Shown: positions 26,639 to 35,174 of the stretch, in pieces | Layout: each line of letters starts with the position of its first letter | Position numbering within the stretch: position 1 is the stretch's first letter | Assembly (NCBI GenBank): GCA_002483425.1 | Contig: DLHW01000013.1 | Coordinates: 34,786-74,364 of the forward strand | From: Methylococcaceae bacterium UBA7658 | GTDB taxonomy: Bacteria; Pseudomonadota; Gammaproteobacteria; Methylococcales; Methylomonadaceae | Direction of reading: 5' to 3' | DNA: 39,579 nucleotides | Notes under the pieces: model-generated | What the model saw: the letters and a program-made list of their open reading frames with translations, nothing else | Told to the model about the DNA's origin: nothing | The model's database searches: none | Position numbers and translations under genes: made by a program

Positions 26639-27520
26639 ATGAACTGGCAAAATATTGTAGAACAGATCGAAATAGCCACGGGATCGCCGTTTCAATTAGC
26701 GAATGCGCAACCTCTTGCGGGCGGGGACATCAACTCTGCTTATTGCCTGCAAGGCCAAAACCGGTCTTATTTCATCAAACTGAACCGCCCGGAAACATCC
26801 GCTATGTTTGCCGCCGAAGCGGAAGGCTTAATCGAACTGGCAAAGAGCAAGACAGTGCGGGTTCCAGCGCCTGTCGTTCATCGCAGTACAGAACAACACG
26901 CTTATTTGGTGCTGGAGTTCATCGAATTCGGCTCCGGCGGAAAAACCTCCCAGAGCCTGCTCGGCCAACAATTGGCCTTACTACACCAACAACATCAACC
27001 TTTTTACGGCTGGCGCTGCGATAACAACATCGGCAGTACGCCGCAACCGAATAACCGGTCGGACGATTGGCTTGAATTCTGGCGGATTCACCGGTTACAG
27101 CACCAACTTCACTTAGCGGCTACGAAAGGCTATCGCGGTCATTTGCAAACCAGCGGCGAACAGCTATGTCACCGGCTTGCCGGATTTTTCGACGGCTACC
27201 GGCCGCATCCGTCGCTGCTGCACGGCGACTTATGGGGCGGCAATGCCGCAACGGACCGGCACGGCAATCCGGTCGTTTTCGATCCCGCCTGTTATTACGG
27301 CGACCGCGAAGCCGACCTCGCCATGACCGAATTATTCGGCGGCTTCAGTCCGGATTTTAACGCCGCTTACCGGGAAACCTATCCTCTTGATCAAGGTTTC
27401 GCCGTAAGAAAGAAACTTTACAACCTGTATCACATTCTTAATCACTTGAACTTGTTCGGCAGCGGTTATCTGCGGCAAGCCGAAGCTATGATCTCCGGCT
27501 TATTAAGCGAGATTAGATAA
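26639..27520 (+). CDS. fructosamine kinase family protein (YniA-like)
   Basis: 293 residues from the ATG at 26639, giving MNWQNIVEQIEIATG, which aligns with the Escherichia coli YniA start; ATGs at 26633 and earlier are less likely. APH-type kinase fold: LAGGDINSAYCL (nucleotide loop), YFIKLNRPE with the ATP lysine, LHGDLWGGN (catalytic Asp) and VVFDPACYYGDREADLAM (metal Asp). The family repairs glycated proteins by phosphorylating Amadori products; some members phosphorylate other small sugars. Confidence 0.9.
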   Translation: MNWQNIVEQIEIATGSPFQLANAQPLAGGDINSAYCLQGQNRSYFIKLNRPETSAMFAAEAEGLIELAKSKTVRVPAPVVHRSTEQHAYLVLEFIEFGSGGKTSQSLLGQQLALLHQQHQPFYGWRCDNNIGSTPQPNNRSDDWLEFWRIHRLQHQLHLAATKGYRGHLQTSGEQLCHRLAGFFDGYRPHPSLLHGDLWGGNAATDRHGNPVVFDPACYYGDREADLAMTELFGGFSPDFNAAYRETYPLDQGFAVRKKLYNLYHILNHLNLFGSGYLRQAEAMISGLLSEIR

Positions 27521-27824
27521 TCTGGGCCGCTACCGCCGGTCCACTGAAAACGCACGAACGTTACTGTTGTATTCAATGCATTATTCGATTATGCGGCGGC
27601 GCTTCCTAGCGGACATGTCCAATATAGGTTTATATAGAGTGTATACTTTCGAACCTTTGAGAATATATTATCGATCCGGTTTTATGATGTTATAACTTTA
27701 ATTCTCGTAACCTTAAGCCCGCTATACCCTTTTGTCCACTAACGGTTAAACCATCATAAAGCCGGGTCGAGGCTTGATTTTTATTATCAATTTTGAATTA
27801 ATCAAAGCATTTTTTATATAGATC
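27521..27824. other. intergenic region with repeat; upstream of the GspE/PilB gene
   Basis: No gene seen. The middle holds an imperfect inverted repeat listed separately (27666-27770). The last 50 bases, AT-rich, should carry the promoter and ribosome site of the ATPase gene, but no clear -35/-10 pair stands out and the Shine-Dalgarno is weak. Confidence 0.4.
27666..27770. repeat. imperfect inverted repeat, dispersed family
   Basis: The segment at 27666-27695 (TATCGATCCGGTTTTATGAT) is, in reverse, like the one at 27741-27770 (AACGGTTAAACCATCATAAA). Both resemble the sequence at 30866-30902. Three related copies in 3.3 kb suggest a short dispersed, possibly MITE-like, repeat. Boundaries are approximate. 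Confidence 0.5.
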
Positions 27825-29606
27825 ATGAGTCAGCAAACGCTTTCAAACGAAAAACTCGATATCAACCAAGTCTTGGATTGGCTAGCCGAAGACGCCATAT
27901 TATCGCCCGAACATTTAGAAAAATGCCGGCAACAAGGCGCATTCAGCATCAATAAAGATAAACATCCGCTTAAAATCGTCGCCGAAGCAGGCGTCCAAGA
28001 CAAAACCCAGATGGGTAAGATTCTGACTTTGGAGAATTTAACCTTATGGTTGTCCGGAAAAGTAAACCTGCCCTATTACTACATCGATCCGTTAAAGATC
28101 GATATTCCCACGGTAACAACGCTTTATAGTAAGAATTACGCGCTGAATTACAACATCCTGCCGGTGATGTTCAGCAACAACGAAATTGTCATCGCCACCG
28201 CCGAACCTTTCGTACGCATTTGGGAAGCCGATTTGTTCCGGATGCATAAATGCGCAATCAAACGGGTTGTGGCGAATCCGGACGATATCGGCCGTTATTT
28301 GGGCGAATTTTATTCATTCGCCAAATCGCTAAAAGGCGCGGCGCAAGCGCGCAGCGAATCTAAAGGTACGGGCAATATCCAAAATTTCGAGCAATTGCTA
28401 GAACTCAGCAAAACCAGCGACCTCGACGCCAACAACCAGCACATCGTCAATTTAGTGAACTGGCTGCTGCAATACGCCTTCGATCAACGCGCCAGCGATA
28501 TTCACATAGAACCGCGCCGCGACAAAGGCAATGTCCGCTTCCGCATCGACGGTATTTTGCATAACGTCTATCAACTGCCCCAGCAGATCATGAACGCCGT
28601 TCTCAACCGCTTGAAAATCCTGGGCCGGATGAACATTGCGGAAAAACGCCTCCCGCAAGACGGCCGGGTCAAAACCCAAAACAATCTCAAAAAGGAGATC
28701 GAACTGCGCTTATCCACCATGCCGACCGCCTTCGGGGAAAAACTGGTTATGCGGATTTTCGACCCTGAAGTGTTGATGCGTAATTTCGAGGAACTCGGCT
28801 TCAACAAACGCGAATTGGATTTGTGGAACAAGATGTCGTCGATGTCGCACGGCATCATTCTGGTAACCGGACCGACGGGATCAGGCAAAACCACCACCCT
28901 TTACTCCACCTTAAAAAAACTGGCCACGCCGGAAGTCAATTTATGCACCGTTGAAGACCCGATCGAACAAATCGAAGGCAGCTTCAACCAAATGCAAGTG
29001 CAACCGAACATCGGCCTGGATTTCGCCAGCGGCATCCGCACTTTAATGCGGCAAGATCCCGATATTATCATGGTCGGCGAGATCCGCGACCTGCAAACCG
29101 CCGAAATGGCGGTGCAGGCCTCGTTAACCGGACATCTGGTCTTATCGACCTTGCATACGAATAATGCGCCCGCTGCAATTACCCGGTTAATGAACCTCGG
29201 CATGCCCGCTTACCTTATCCAGCAAACTATCGTAGGCGTCATGGCGCAACGTTTGATTCGCACCTTATGTAAGCATTGCAAACAAGCGCGCGACATTAGC
29301 GAAGCGGAATGGCAGTCGCTGGTTGCACCCTTCAAAGCGCCTAAACCGGATAAAATTTACCATGCCGCAGGCTGTCTCGAATGCCGGAATACCGGTTATC
29401 TAGGCCGGATCGGCATCTATGAAATTTTTGAAAATACGCCAACCCTGCAAAAACTCATTATTGACGGCTGCGACAGCGATGTTTTGCAAAAACAGGCTTG
29501 CATCGAAGGCATGCGCCCTTTGCGTTTAAGCGGCGCCGAAAAAGTCGCAAAAGGCTTAACGACGATAGAAGAAGTGTTACGGGTTGCGCCTGAAGGCCTT
29601 AATTAG
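27825..29606 (+). CDS. GspE/PilB-type secretion ATPase (orphan)
   Basis: 593 residues. N-terminal MshEN/T2SSE_N-type region (about 10-165), then the ATPase domain: Walker A GPTGSGKTTT (about 349-358), Asp-box VEDPIEQ, Walker B IIMVGEIRD, His-box LSTLHTNNAP, and a tetracysteine zinc motif built from CKHC and CLEC near the C-terminus. Such hexameric ATPases power type IV pilus assembly or type II secretion. No platform protein, pilin or prepilin peptidase is nearby, so its machine cannot be named. I leave the symbol blank. Confidence 0.93.
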   Translation: MSQQTLSNEKLDINQVLDWLAEDAILSPEHLEKCRQQGAFSINKDKHPLKIVAEAGVQDKTQMGKILTLENLTLWLSGKVNLPYYYIDPLKIDIPTVTTLYSKNYALNYNILPVMFSNNEIVIATAEPFVRIWEADLFRMHKCAIKRVVANPDDIGRYLGEFYSFAKSLKGAAQARSESKGTGNIQNFEQLLELSKTSDLDANNQHIVNLVNWLLQYAFDQRASDIHIEPRRDKGNVRFRIDGILHNVYQLPQQIMNAVLNRLKILGRMNIAEKRLPQDGRVKTQNNLKKEIELRLSTMPTAFGEKLVMRIFDPEVLMRNFEELGFNKRELDLWNKMSSMSHGIILVTGPTGSGKTTTLYSTLKKLATPEVNLCTVEDPIEQIEGSFNQMQVQPNIGLDFASGIRTLMRQDPDIIMVGEIRDLQTAEMAVQASLTGHLVLSTLHTNNAPAAITRLMNLGMPAYLIQQTIVGVMAQRLIRTLCKHCKQARDISEAEWQSLVAPFKAPKPDKIYHAAGCLECRNTGYLGRIGIYEIFENTPTLQKLIIDGCDSDVLQKQACIEGMRPLRLSGAEKVAKGLTTIEEVLRVAPEGLN

Positions 29607-29628
29607 AATCGACAAAAATATAAACTCT

Positions 29629-29651
29629 AAAAAACTTCCCCTTTTAGGGAA
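29629..29651 (-). terminator. possible terminator between convergent genes
   Basis: On the minus strand TTCCC (29651-29647) pairs with GGGAA (29640-29636) across a 6-base loop and is followed by six T (29634-29629). It would end transcription from the dehydrogenase gene. On the plus strand the stem follows the ATPase gene, but the tail is only weakly T-rich. Confidence 0.45.
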
Positions 29652-29838
29652 TCTCTAAAAAATTTTCTCAATATTATAAAATAGACTAATTGGTTAAGCT
29701 AAAAACTCTATAAACGAAGCTAGAAATTCTTCCGCCTAACCAAATCAGACCCATACTTTTAAAAACTCCTATGACCAGACTCGACAATCAAAGATTGACT
29801 TTGGCCGCACCCTGAATCTGTGCCTTCTAAAGAACCGC

Positions 29839-30723
29839 TCATCGCTCGTCTTGACCTTCATCCATGACGGTTTTGTGTTTCAGTCTAAACAAAGCCGAAA
29901 TATCCTCTTCGCCGAAATCTGCCGTCATCAAGTTTTCATAATCGGCGATCGTTAATTCGGCGACCGGCAACGGAATATTAATCGACTGCGCCATTGCCCG
30001 GCAGATCAATAAATCCTTATGGTGCAGCGCCAATTTAAAACCAGGCGCGAAAGTACCATTAATCATCGTATTGCCGCGCCGGTCTAAAAACCAGTTGCCT
30101 GCGGCGCCGGCTGAAACCACTTCAATCACCTTCGCCATTGGCAAACCTTGGGCTTGTCCGAAGGCTAAGGCTTCAGTGACGGCTTGGTTAATGCCCGCAC
30201 ACATGATTTGATTGACGGCTTTCGTGGACTGCCCGGCGCCGGTCGCACCCATGTAAGTTATGCGCGCCGCCATGCTTGATAGTACCGGTCTGACACGATC
30301 CAGAACGATTTCATCACCGCCTACCATCATGGATAAAGCACCGCTTTTAGCGCCTTCGACCCCGCCCGAGACCGGCGCATCCAGGAAAGAGGCCTGTTTT
30401 ACGGCCAATAAAGCGGCGGCTGTCCTGGCGGTTTCGCTGCTGACCGTCGACATGTCCACAACGACCGAGCCGGGTTTAACGGTCCTGCTGACGGCGTCGA
30501 CCATTTCCAGCACATCCTGATCGGCGGAGACGCAGAGCAAAATCAATTCGGCTTGCTCAGCCACCTCTTCCGGACGAAGGCACACTTTAACTTTGAACTC
30601 TTGCGCCAAATCGACGGCTTTGCTCGCGGTACGGTTATACACAGCCGTTAACAATCCCCGTGCGGCAACGCGCCTTGCCATCCATTGCCCCATGCCGCCT
30701 AAACCTATAAACCCTGTTTTCAT
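29839..30723 (-). CDS. NAD(P)-dependent beta-hydroxyacid dehydrogenase family protein
   Basis: 294 residues. N-terminal Rossmann motif GFIGLGGMGQWMA and YNRTASKA, then VVDMSTVSSETAR, DAPVSGGVEGAKSGALSMM (substrate site) and GAGQSTKAVNQIMCAG with the catalytic lysine. C-terminal all-helical domain. The family includes 3-hydroxyisobutyrate dehydrogenase, tartronate semialdehyde reductase and succinic semialdehyde/glyoxylate reductases; the sequence alone does not choose among them. No partner genes adjoin. Confidence 0.9.
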   Translation of the reverse strand: MKTGFIGLGGMGQWMARRVAARGLLTAVYNRTASKAVDLAQEFKVKVCLRPEEVAEQAELILLCVSADQDVLEMVDAVSRTVKPGSVVVDMSTVSSETARTAAALLAVKQASFLDAPVSGGVEGAKSGALSMMVGGDEIVLDRVRPVLSSMAARITYMGATGAGQSTKAVNQIMCAGINQAVTEALAFGQAQGLPMAKVIEVVSAGAAGNWFLDRRGNTMINGTFAPGFKLALHHKDLLICRAMAQSINIPLPVAELTIADYENLMTADFGEEDISALFRLKHKTVMDEGQDER

Positions 30724-31035
30724 TTTACTTTCCCGTTTACCTCTTACTGATTCAAAGAAATGCTCCGGCCTTATGAAGCTTTAATTGCCTGCCTATCGGA
30801 TAGCTTATGCGTTTCGGTTCGCTCAGCTTCTTTGACCTTTAGGCTACAAGCGCCCTTTGGGTACGAACGGTTAAACATCAAAGCGCCGGATCGATAATAA
30901 ACAGAATCTAACCACTTTCTTACACCTTGGCAAATTCCGATTGGTTGATGGTTAAAAAATAACCGGGTTTGCATCTAAACACCAACGACAGCCGTATACC
31001 AGTTGTATTCATCAACAAACCACGAGGATATCGCT
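30724..31035. other. intergenic region with dispersed repeat
   Basis: Divergent gap between the dehydrogenase and the DUF4331 gene. It contains a copy of the dispersed repeat (30866-30902) and presumably two promoters, which I cannot place. A TTTGGGTACGAACGG stretch resembles the 'CGAACGG' repeats common in proteobacteria. The AGGA ribosome site of the next gene lies at 31024-31028. Confidence 0.4.
30866..30902. repeat. copy of dispersed intergenic repeat
   Basis: AACGGTTAAACATCAAAG followed by CGCCGGATCGATAATA aligns with few changes to 27741-27770 and, in reverse, to 27666-27695. It lies in the region before the DUF4331 gene. Confidence 0.45.
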
Positions 31036-32637
31036 ATGATTCACCAACTGTTTAAACCAACCCTGCTCGCGTCCGCACTGTTAACTGTGTTTACCGGTAC
31101 GATAGCTCATGCAGCCAATCACCGCGAAGCGCCTTTGACAGCGCTGGACCAAAAAGCCGACATCACCGATTTTTTTGCCTTCGCCAGTTACGACAATGCC
31201 GATAAAGTGACCCTTATCCTAAATGTTGACCCCTTGCTGGAACCGTCGAACGGACCTAATTACTTTCCCTTCGATCCGGAAATCGTCTACACCATACGGG
31301 TCGATAACGACCATGACGCCGTGGAAGACATCGTGTTCGAGTTCCGTTATAAAACCGAAGTCCGTTTGCCTAATGTTTTTACCGGCTTTGTCGGCGCCGG
31401 CGCAGGTATCGGTGCGCCCGATAACTCGCCGCCGCCCATCGTCCCCGGAACGCCGATTGTGCCGCCCGCTATCACGGCATTGAACGGACCGGGATCGGAA
31501 GGCTTAAGTCTGCGCCAGAATTTTGTGGTGGCGGTTAAAAAAAGACAAGGGAAAGACTTTAAAACCATTCTTTTTAAAGATAAAGACGTTAACGGCAAGC
31601 CGTTATTCGCCGTGCCGTCCAATGTAGGTTCGCGCACCATGCCGGATTATCCGGCTTTAGCCAGCCAAGGTATCTACGAGGTCGGCAAAGGCGTCAAAGT
31701 CTTTTCCGGCACGGCTGACGATCCGTTCTGGATCGATTTAGGCGCGGCGTTCGATTCGTTGAATTTCAGGGAAGCCGTCGCTCCCGGCGTATTAACCGAA
31801 GCTCAAGATAAAGCGGAAGTTAATGTAGCTGCGGACGATGTCGCGGGGTACAACGTGAATACGATCGCTATTGAAGTTCCTAAAAGCCTGCTCACCAAAG
31901 ACGGGAAAGCGTATCCGGCAACCGATGCGTTAGCCGTCATCGGCACATGGGGTGCAACCTATAGGCATCAGGAAAAAAGATATTCGAAAATACCGGGCAA
32001 AAAAGCCAGGCTTTCGGAAGAACTGGTGCAAATTCAGCGCATGGGCAACCCCTTATTCAACGAGTTGATTATAGGCACCGGTTTTAAAGATAAATTCAGT
32101 ATGAGCAAACCCAAGGACGATGCTCAATTCGCCGATTTCGCCCTCGACCCCTTATTAGCCAGAGTGTTGAATGCGGTAACGGGCGGCAAACTGGAAATCC
32201 CTGCCCCGCCCCGTAAGGATCTATTGCCTCTGGTGCAATACCGCGCACCCATCTGTCCGGGCTGTGACACACCAGAAAGCCAAGGACCGGTCGCGGATTT
32301 ACTCCGGCTGAATACCGCCATTCCGGCTACACCGGTTGAGAAACGCAACCGCTTAGGCGCGATTGCGGGCGATTTAGGCGGATTTCCCAATGGCCGCAGA
32401 GTGTATGACGATGTATTCGATATTGCAGGACGTGCCGTTGCCGGCGTACTGGCAGGCGAACCCTTTGCCAGTTCGCCATTGAACAGCCGTATCGGAGACG
32501 GGGTTAATGTCAACGACGTGCCTTATCAAGAAACATTCCCGTATCTTGGCTGGGCGCAAAGCGGACGCGATAGCCGCCATATCGACCCAGGCGAACCCGG
32601 CTGTACCGCTAACACCGGTTTGGATTGTGCGTTATAA
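31036..32637 (+). CDS. DUF4331 domain protein, exported
   Basis: 533 residues from the ATG at 31036, which has GAGGA 8 bases upstream and puts the signal peptide at the very N-terminus (MIHQLFKPTLLASALLTVF, cleaved after AHA). The mature protein begins ANHREAPLTALDQKADITDF, the hallmark of DUF4331. Further on are FPFDPEIVYTIRVDNDHD, a Pro/Gly-rich loop (about 130-150), a CPGC pair near 405 and a C-terminal PNGRRVYDDVFDI block. The family function is unknown; it is seen in many Gram-negative bacteria, often beside TPR and HupE/UreJ-like genes, as here. Confidence 0.9.
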   Translation: MIHQLFKPTLLASALLTVFTGTIAHAANHREAPLTALDQKADITDFFAFASYDNADKVTLILNVDPLLEPSNGPNYFPFDPEIVYTIRVDNDHDAVEDIVFEFRYKTEVRLPNVFTGFVGAGAGIGAPDNSPPPIVPGTPIVPPAITALNGPGSEGLSLRQNFVVAVKKRQGKDFKTILFKDKDVNGKPLFAVPSNVGSRTMPDYPALASQGIYEVGKGVKVFSGTADDPFWIDLGAAFDSLNFREAVAPGVLTEAQDKAEVNVAADDVAGYNVNTIAIEVPKSLLTKDGKAYPATDALAVIGTWGATYRHQEKRYSKIPGKKARLSEELVQIQRMGNPLFNELIIGTGFKDKFSMSKPKDDAQFADFALDPLLARVLNAVTGGKLEIPAPPRKDLLPLVQYRAPICPGCDTPESQGPVADLLRLNTAIPATPVEKRNRLGAIAGDLGGFPNGRRVYDDVFDIAGRAVAGVLAGEPFASSPLNSRIGDGVNVNDVPYQETFPYLGWAQSGRDSRHIDPGEPGCTANTGLDCAL

Positions 32638-32652
32638 GTAGCTCCTCGAACG

Positions 32653-32688
32653 GGAGCCAGCCGGATACTTGGGCTGTGCTCCTTTTTT
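32653..32688 (+). terminator. strong rho-independent terminator after DUF4331 gene
   Basis: GGAGC-CAGCC (32653-32662) pairs with GGCTG-T-GCTCC (32672-32682) around a 9-base loop, with six T following (32683-32688). It stands between the DUF4331 gene and the TPR gene. It may end most transcripts there and lower expression of the two downstream genes. Confidence 0.82.
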
Positions 32689-32710
32689 GGATTTACGTTG
32701 AGGAGCCGCC

Positions 32711-33871
32711 ATGAAGATGATGATGTTGTTAATAATTACAGGGTTGATACTACAAAGCCCTTGCGCGAGAACCGAACCCTACACGCCTGCATCTGATACC
32801 GAAATCCTGGAACGGCTGCCGGTAGCTGCCCACGGCAAACAAACGCTGCAGGAGCTACGGAGCAAGCTCACTCGACAGCCGGACGATTACCGGCTTGCGC
32901 TTAACTTAGCACGGGCTTACATTACGTCGGGCAGAACCTATTCCGACCCGCGTTTTTACGGTTATGCCGAAGCCGTCTTGACGCCGTGGTTAACACGGCC
33001 TTATAACCGGCCCGATGCACTGGTGTTACGGGCGACGATCTTGCAAAACCGCCATGATTTTCAAGCAGCGTTAGCTGATCTCAACAGCGCATTAAAACTC
33101 AATCCGCGTCTGCCGCAAGCCTGGTTGACGCAGGCCGCAATCTACGAAGTCCAAGGCGATTACCCCGCCGCACTGCGAAGCTGCATGGCTTTGGCGCGAT
33201 ATTCGGCCTCATCATCAGCGGCGGCTTGCATCCATTCTTCCTTGAGCCTATCCGGGCAAGCTCAATCTTCTTACCAGCAACTTACCGCAATCGTTAGCGA
33301 TCAAGGCAATCCCGAAGAACTCACTTGGACTTATACCTTACTGGCGGAATTAGCCGAACGCTTGAGTCTGGAACAAGACGCTGAAAGCTGGTATCGAAAA
33401 GCGCTCGGCCAACAGCAACGGAGCGTCTATTTATTGACCAGTTACGCCGACTTCTTATTGGATCGCAACCGTTGCGGAGAAGTTGTCGAACTTCTGGCAA
33501 AAGAAAGCCAAGCCGACGCGCTCCTGTTAAGACTGACGTTAGCGGAACAGCGCTTGCGCTTAAAATCATTCAACGGCCACAGGGACCTTATCCAAGACCG
33601 GATAGCCGCAGCAAAAGCCAGGGGCGATACCGTACATCAGGGCGATGAAGCACGTTTCAACCTGTACGTGCTCAATAACGCGCAAACCGCTCTTGAACTG
33701 GCCGCCCGTAATTGGCTTGTTCAGAAAGAACCGCGCGATGCCCGTATCCTGCTGGAAGCGGCATTGGCAGCAAAACAACCCGAAGCGGCGTTGCCGGTCA
33801 TCCGGTTCATCGAGCAAACCCGGCTGGAAGACGCCAGATTATCGCCTTTATTGCAAACGGCGCGAGGTTAA
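32711..33871 (+). CDS. exported tetratricopeptide-repeat protein
   Basis: 386 residues. An N-terminal hydrophobic stretch (MMMLLIITGLILQSPCA) looks like a signal peptide, with a Cys that could be a lipoprotein site, though LQSPC is not an ideal lipobox. Helical TPR-like repeats follow (YRLALNLARAYI, PDALVLRATIL, AALADLNSALKLNP with the typical ALxLNP end, PQAWLTQAAIYEVQGDYPAAL). The protein is probably periplasmic or outer-membrane-bound and works as a scaffold. It is followed after 3 bases by the HupE/UreJ-like gene. Confidence 0.87.
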   Translation: MKMMMLLIITGLILQSPCARTEPYTPASDTEILERLPVAAHGKQTLQELRSKLTRQPDDYRLALNLARAYITSGRTYSDPRFYGYAEAVLTPWLTRPYNRPDALVLRATILQNRHDFQAALADLNSALKLNPRLPQAWLTQAAIYEVQGDYPAALRSCMALARYSASSSAAACIHSSLSLSGQAQSSYQQLTAIVSDQGNPEELTWTYTLLAELAERLSLEQDAESWYRKALGQQQRSVYLLTSYADFLLDRNRCGEVVELLAKESQADALLLRLTLAEQRLRLKSFNGHRDLIQDRIAAAKARGDTVHQGDEARFNLYVLNNAQTALELAARNWLVQKEPRDARILLEAALAAKQPEAALPVIRFIEQTRLEDARLSPLLQTARG

Positions 33872-33874
33872 ATC

Positions 33875-34999
33875 ATGAAACGATTGTTCTGTTTGTTGTT
33901 ATACGTTTGGTGTTCGATAGCTTCGGCCCACAAACCCAGCGATAGTTATTTAACGCTTACTATAGACAGCAATCGCGTATCGGGACGCTGGGATATTGCC
34001 CTGCGCGATCTCGATTTCGCCATAGGACTGGATAACAACGGGGATAGCGCCATCACATGGGGCGAACTGCGTTCGAAAGCCGCCGAGCTGAGCCAATACG
34101 CATTTTCCAGGCTTAAGCTTAACGACGCAAACACCGCTTGTTCGCACCGGGAGACCAATCTGATGATCGATGAACATACGGACGGTAAATACGTCGTGTT
34201 AATCTTCGAAAGCGATTGCAGCTTAGCGCCCATAGGAAAACTGGGCGTCGATTACCGCTTATTTGCCAAACTAGACCCGCAACATCGCGGATTACTAAAA
34301 CTGAATCAAAACAACATAAGCAAAACGGCTGTGCTGGTCCCGGGCGAGGCCGCCAGAATATTCGAAATATCGTCCGGCAAACAATCCGGCGCGGAACTCT
34401 TGGATTTCATAAGCGAAGGCGTCCGCCATATCTGGATCGGATTCGACCATATCCTGTTCCTGTTCAGTTTATTGATACCTTCGGTCATGGTTTACCAATG
34501 GCCGCGGTGGCGCCCCGCGCCATCCTTTAAAGACGCCTTACGCGATGTCGTCAACGTCGTCACCGCCTTCACTCTGGCGCATTCGATTACCCTCAGCGCT
34601 GCGGTGTTAGGTTACGTCGAATTACCGTCCCGCTGGGTGGAATCCGTTATCGCCGTTTCAGTAGTCTTAGCCGCGCTGAACAATCTCATCCCGCTGTTCA
34701 CAGCAAAACGCGCACTACTGGCCTTCGCTTTCGGACTCATTCACGGTTTCGGTTTTGCCGGCGTCTTAGCCGGTTTGGATTTAGAAGACCATTCAAAATT
34801 ATGGAGTTTACTAGGCTTTAACCTAGGCGTTGAAATCGGTCAAATTGCGCTGGTTCTGGTATTTCTACCCATCGCCTACAAACTCAGCCGGTACCGCTTT
34901 TATCAAGCTGTCGTCCTTAAATCTTGCTCGATCGGAATAGCTGGCTTAGCTTGTGTTTGGGTTTTAGAGCGGGCGTTTGAGATATCGGTGAGGATTTGA
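33875..34999 (+). CDS. HupE/UreJ-like membrane protein with N-terminal periplasmic domain
   Basis: 374 residues. The signal peptide ends ASA before HKPSDSYLTL. A periplasmic domain (about 19-185) contains a 12-residue EF-hand-like loop, DNNGDSAITWGE (about 53-64). The membrane part (about 185-374) has the HupE/UreJ_2 motifs GFDHILFLFSLL, FTLAHSITLSAAVL and GLIHGFGFAG. HupE and UreJ proteins are nickel or cobalt permeases, but this branch with a periplasmic domain has no settled substrate. It is the last gene of the DUF4331-TPR-HupE-like group. The mature N-terminus may begin with His19, as in some copper proteins; that is inference. Confidence 0.88.
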   Translation: MKRLFCLLLYVWCSIASAHKPSDSYLTLTIDSNRVSGRWDIALRDLDFAIGLDNNGDSAITWGELRSKAAELSQYAFSRLKLNDANTACSHRETNLMIDEHTDGKYVVLIFESDCSLAPIGKLGVDYRLFAKLDPQHRGLLKLNQNNISKTAVLVPGEAARIFEISSGKQSGAELLDFISEGVRHIWIGFDHILFLFSLLIPSVMVYQWPRWRPAPSFKDALRDVVNVVTAFTLAHSITLSAAVLGYVELPSRWVESVIAVSVVLAALNNLIPLFTAKRALLAFAFGLIHGFGFAGVLAGLDLEDHSKLWSLLGFNLGVEIGQIALVLVFLPIAYKLSRYRFYQAVVLKSCSIGIAGLACVWVLERAFEISVRI

Positions 35000-35052
35000 A
35001 TCCACCAAAGAAAAAAGAGTAGGTTCACGAAAAAGCAACGTGCAATAAAAAA

Positions 35053-35080
35053 CCCCCGTCGGCTATTAACCTCGTGAGGG
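35053..35080 (-). terminator. terminator of predicted tracrRNA
   Basis: CCCTC (35080-35076) and GGGGG (35057-35053) close a stem, with an inner GGT/GCC pairing, and six T follow (35052-35047). It lies 48 bases past the HupE-like stop, and reads only on the minus strand. Confidence 0.6.
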
Positions 35081-35145
35081 CTTGGGTCGCTTGAAGGCGG
35101 AGCCTACGGAAAAAATCATTCCATTGGTATGAAAAGCAAGACAAT

Positions 35146-35163
35146 AGGCTATAGTTGGTTACA
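35146..35163 (-). repeat. tracrRNA anti-repeat, inverted copy of window-end repeat
   Basis: AGGCTATAGTTGGTTACA on the plus strand is the exact reverse complement of 39562-39579. This 18-base match is the key evidence for both the tracrRNA and the CRISPR repeat. Confidence 0.8.
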
Positions 35164-35174
35164 TTATGCAACTG

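Larger units (their letters stand above)
35047..35169 (-). ncRNA. predicted tracrRNA of the type II-C system
   Basis: About 123 bases on the minus strand between the HupE-like gene and cas9. From 5' to 3': the anti-repeat TGTAACCAACTATAGCCT (35163-35146), a linker, an AGGC-TCC-GCCT hairpin (35105-35095), and a terminal structure CCCTC...GGGGG (35080-35053) followed by six T (35052-35047). A promoter lies correctly upstream (35202-35175). The anti-repeat is the reverse complement of the repeat that a crRNA would carry if read from the minus strand at the window end. A weaker hairpin plus T6 at 35132-35110 could give a shorter form. Ends are predictions; the pairing element is read directly. 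Confidence 0.7.

Noticed and set aside
35110..35132. Weak hairpin plus six T as the only tracrRNA terminator
   Set aside because: It would leave an RNA of about 60 bases without the downstream hairpins Cas9 needs; kept only as a possible minor end.
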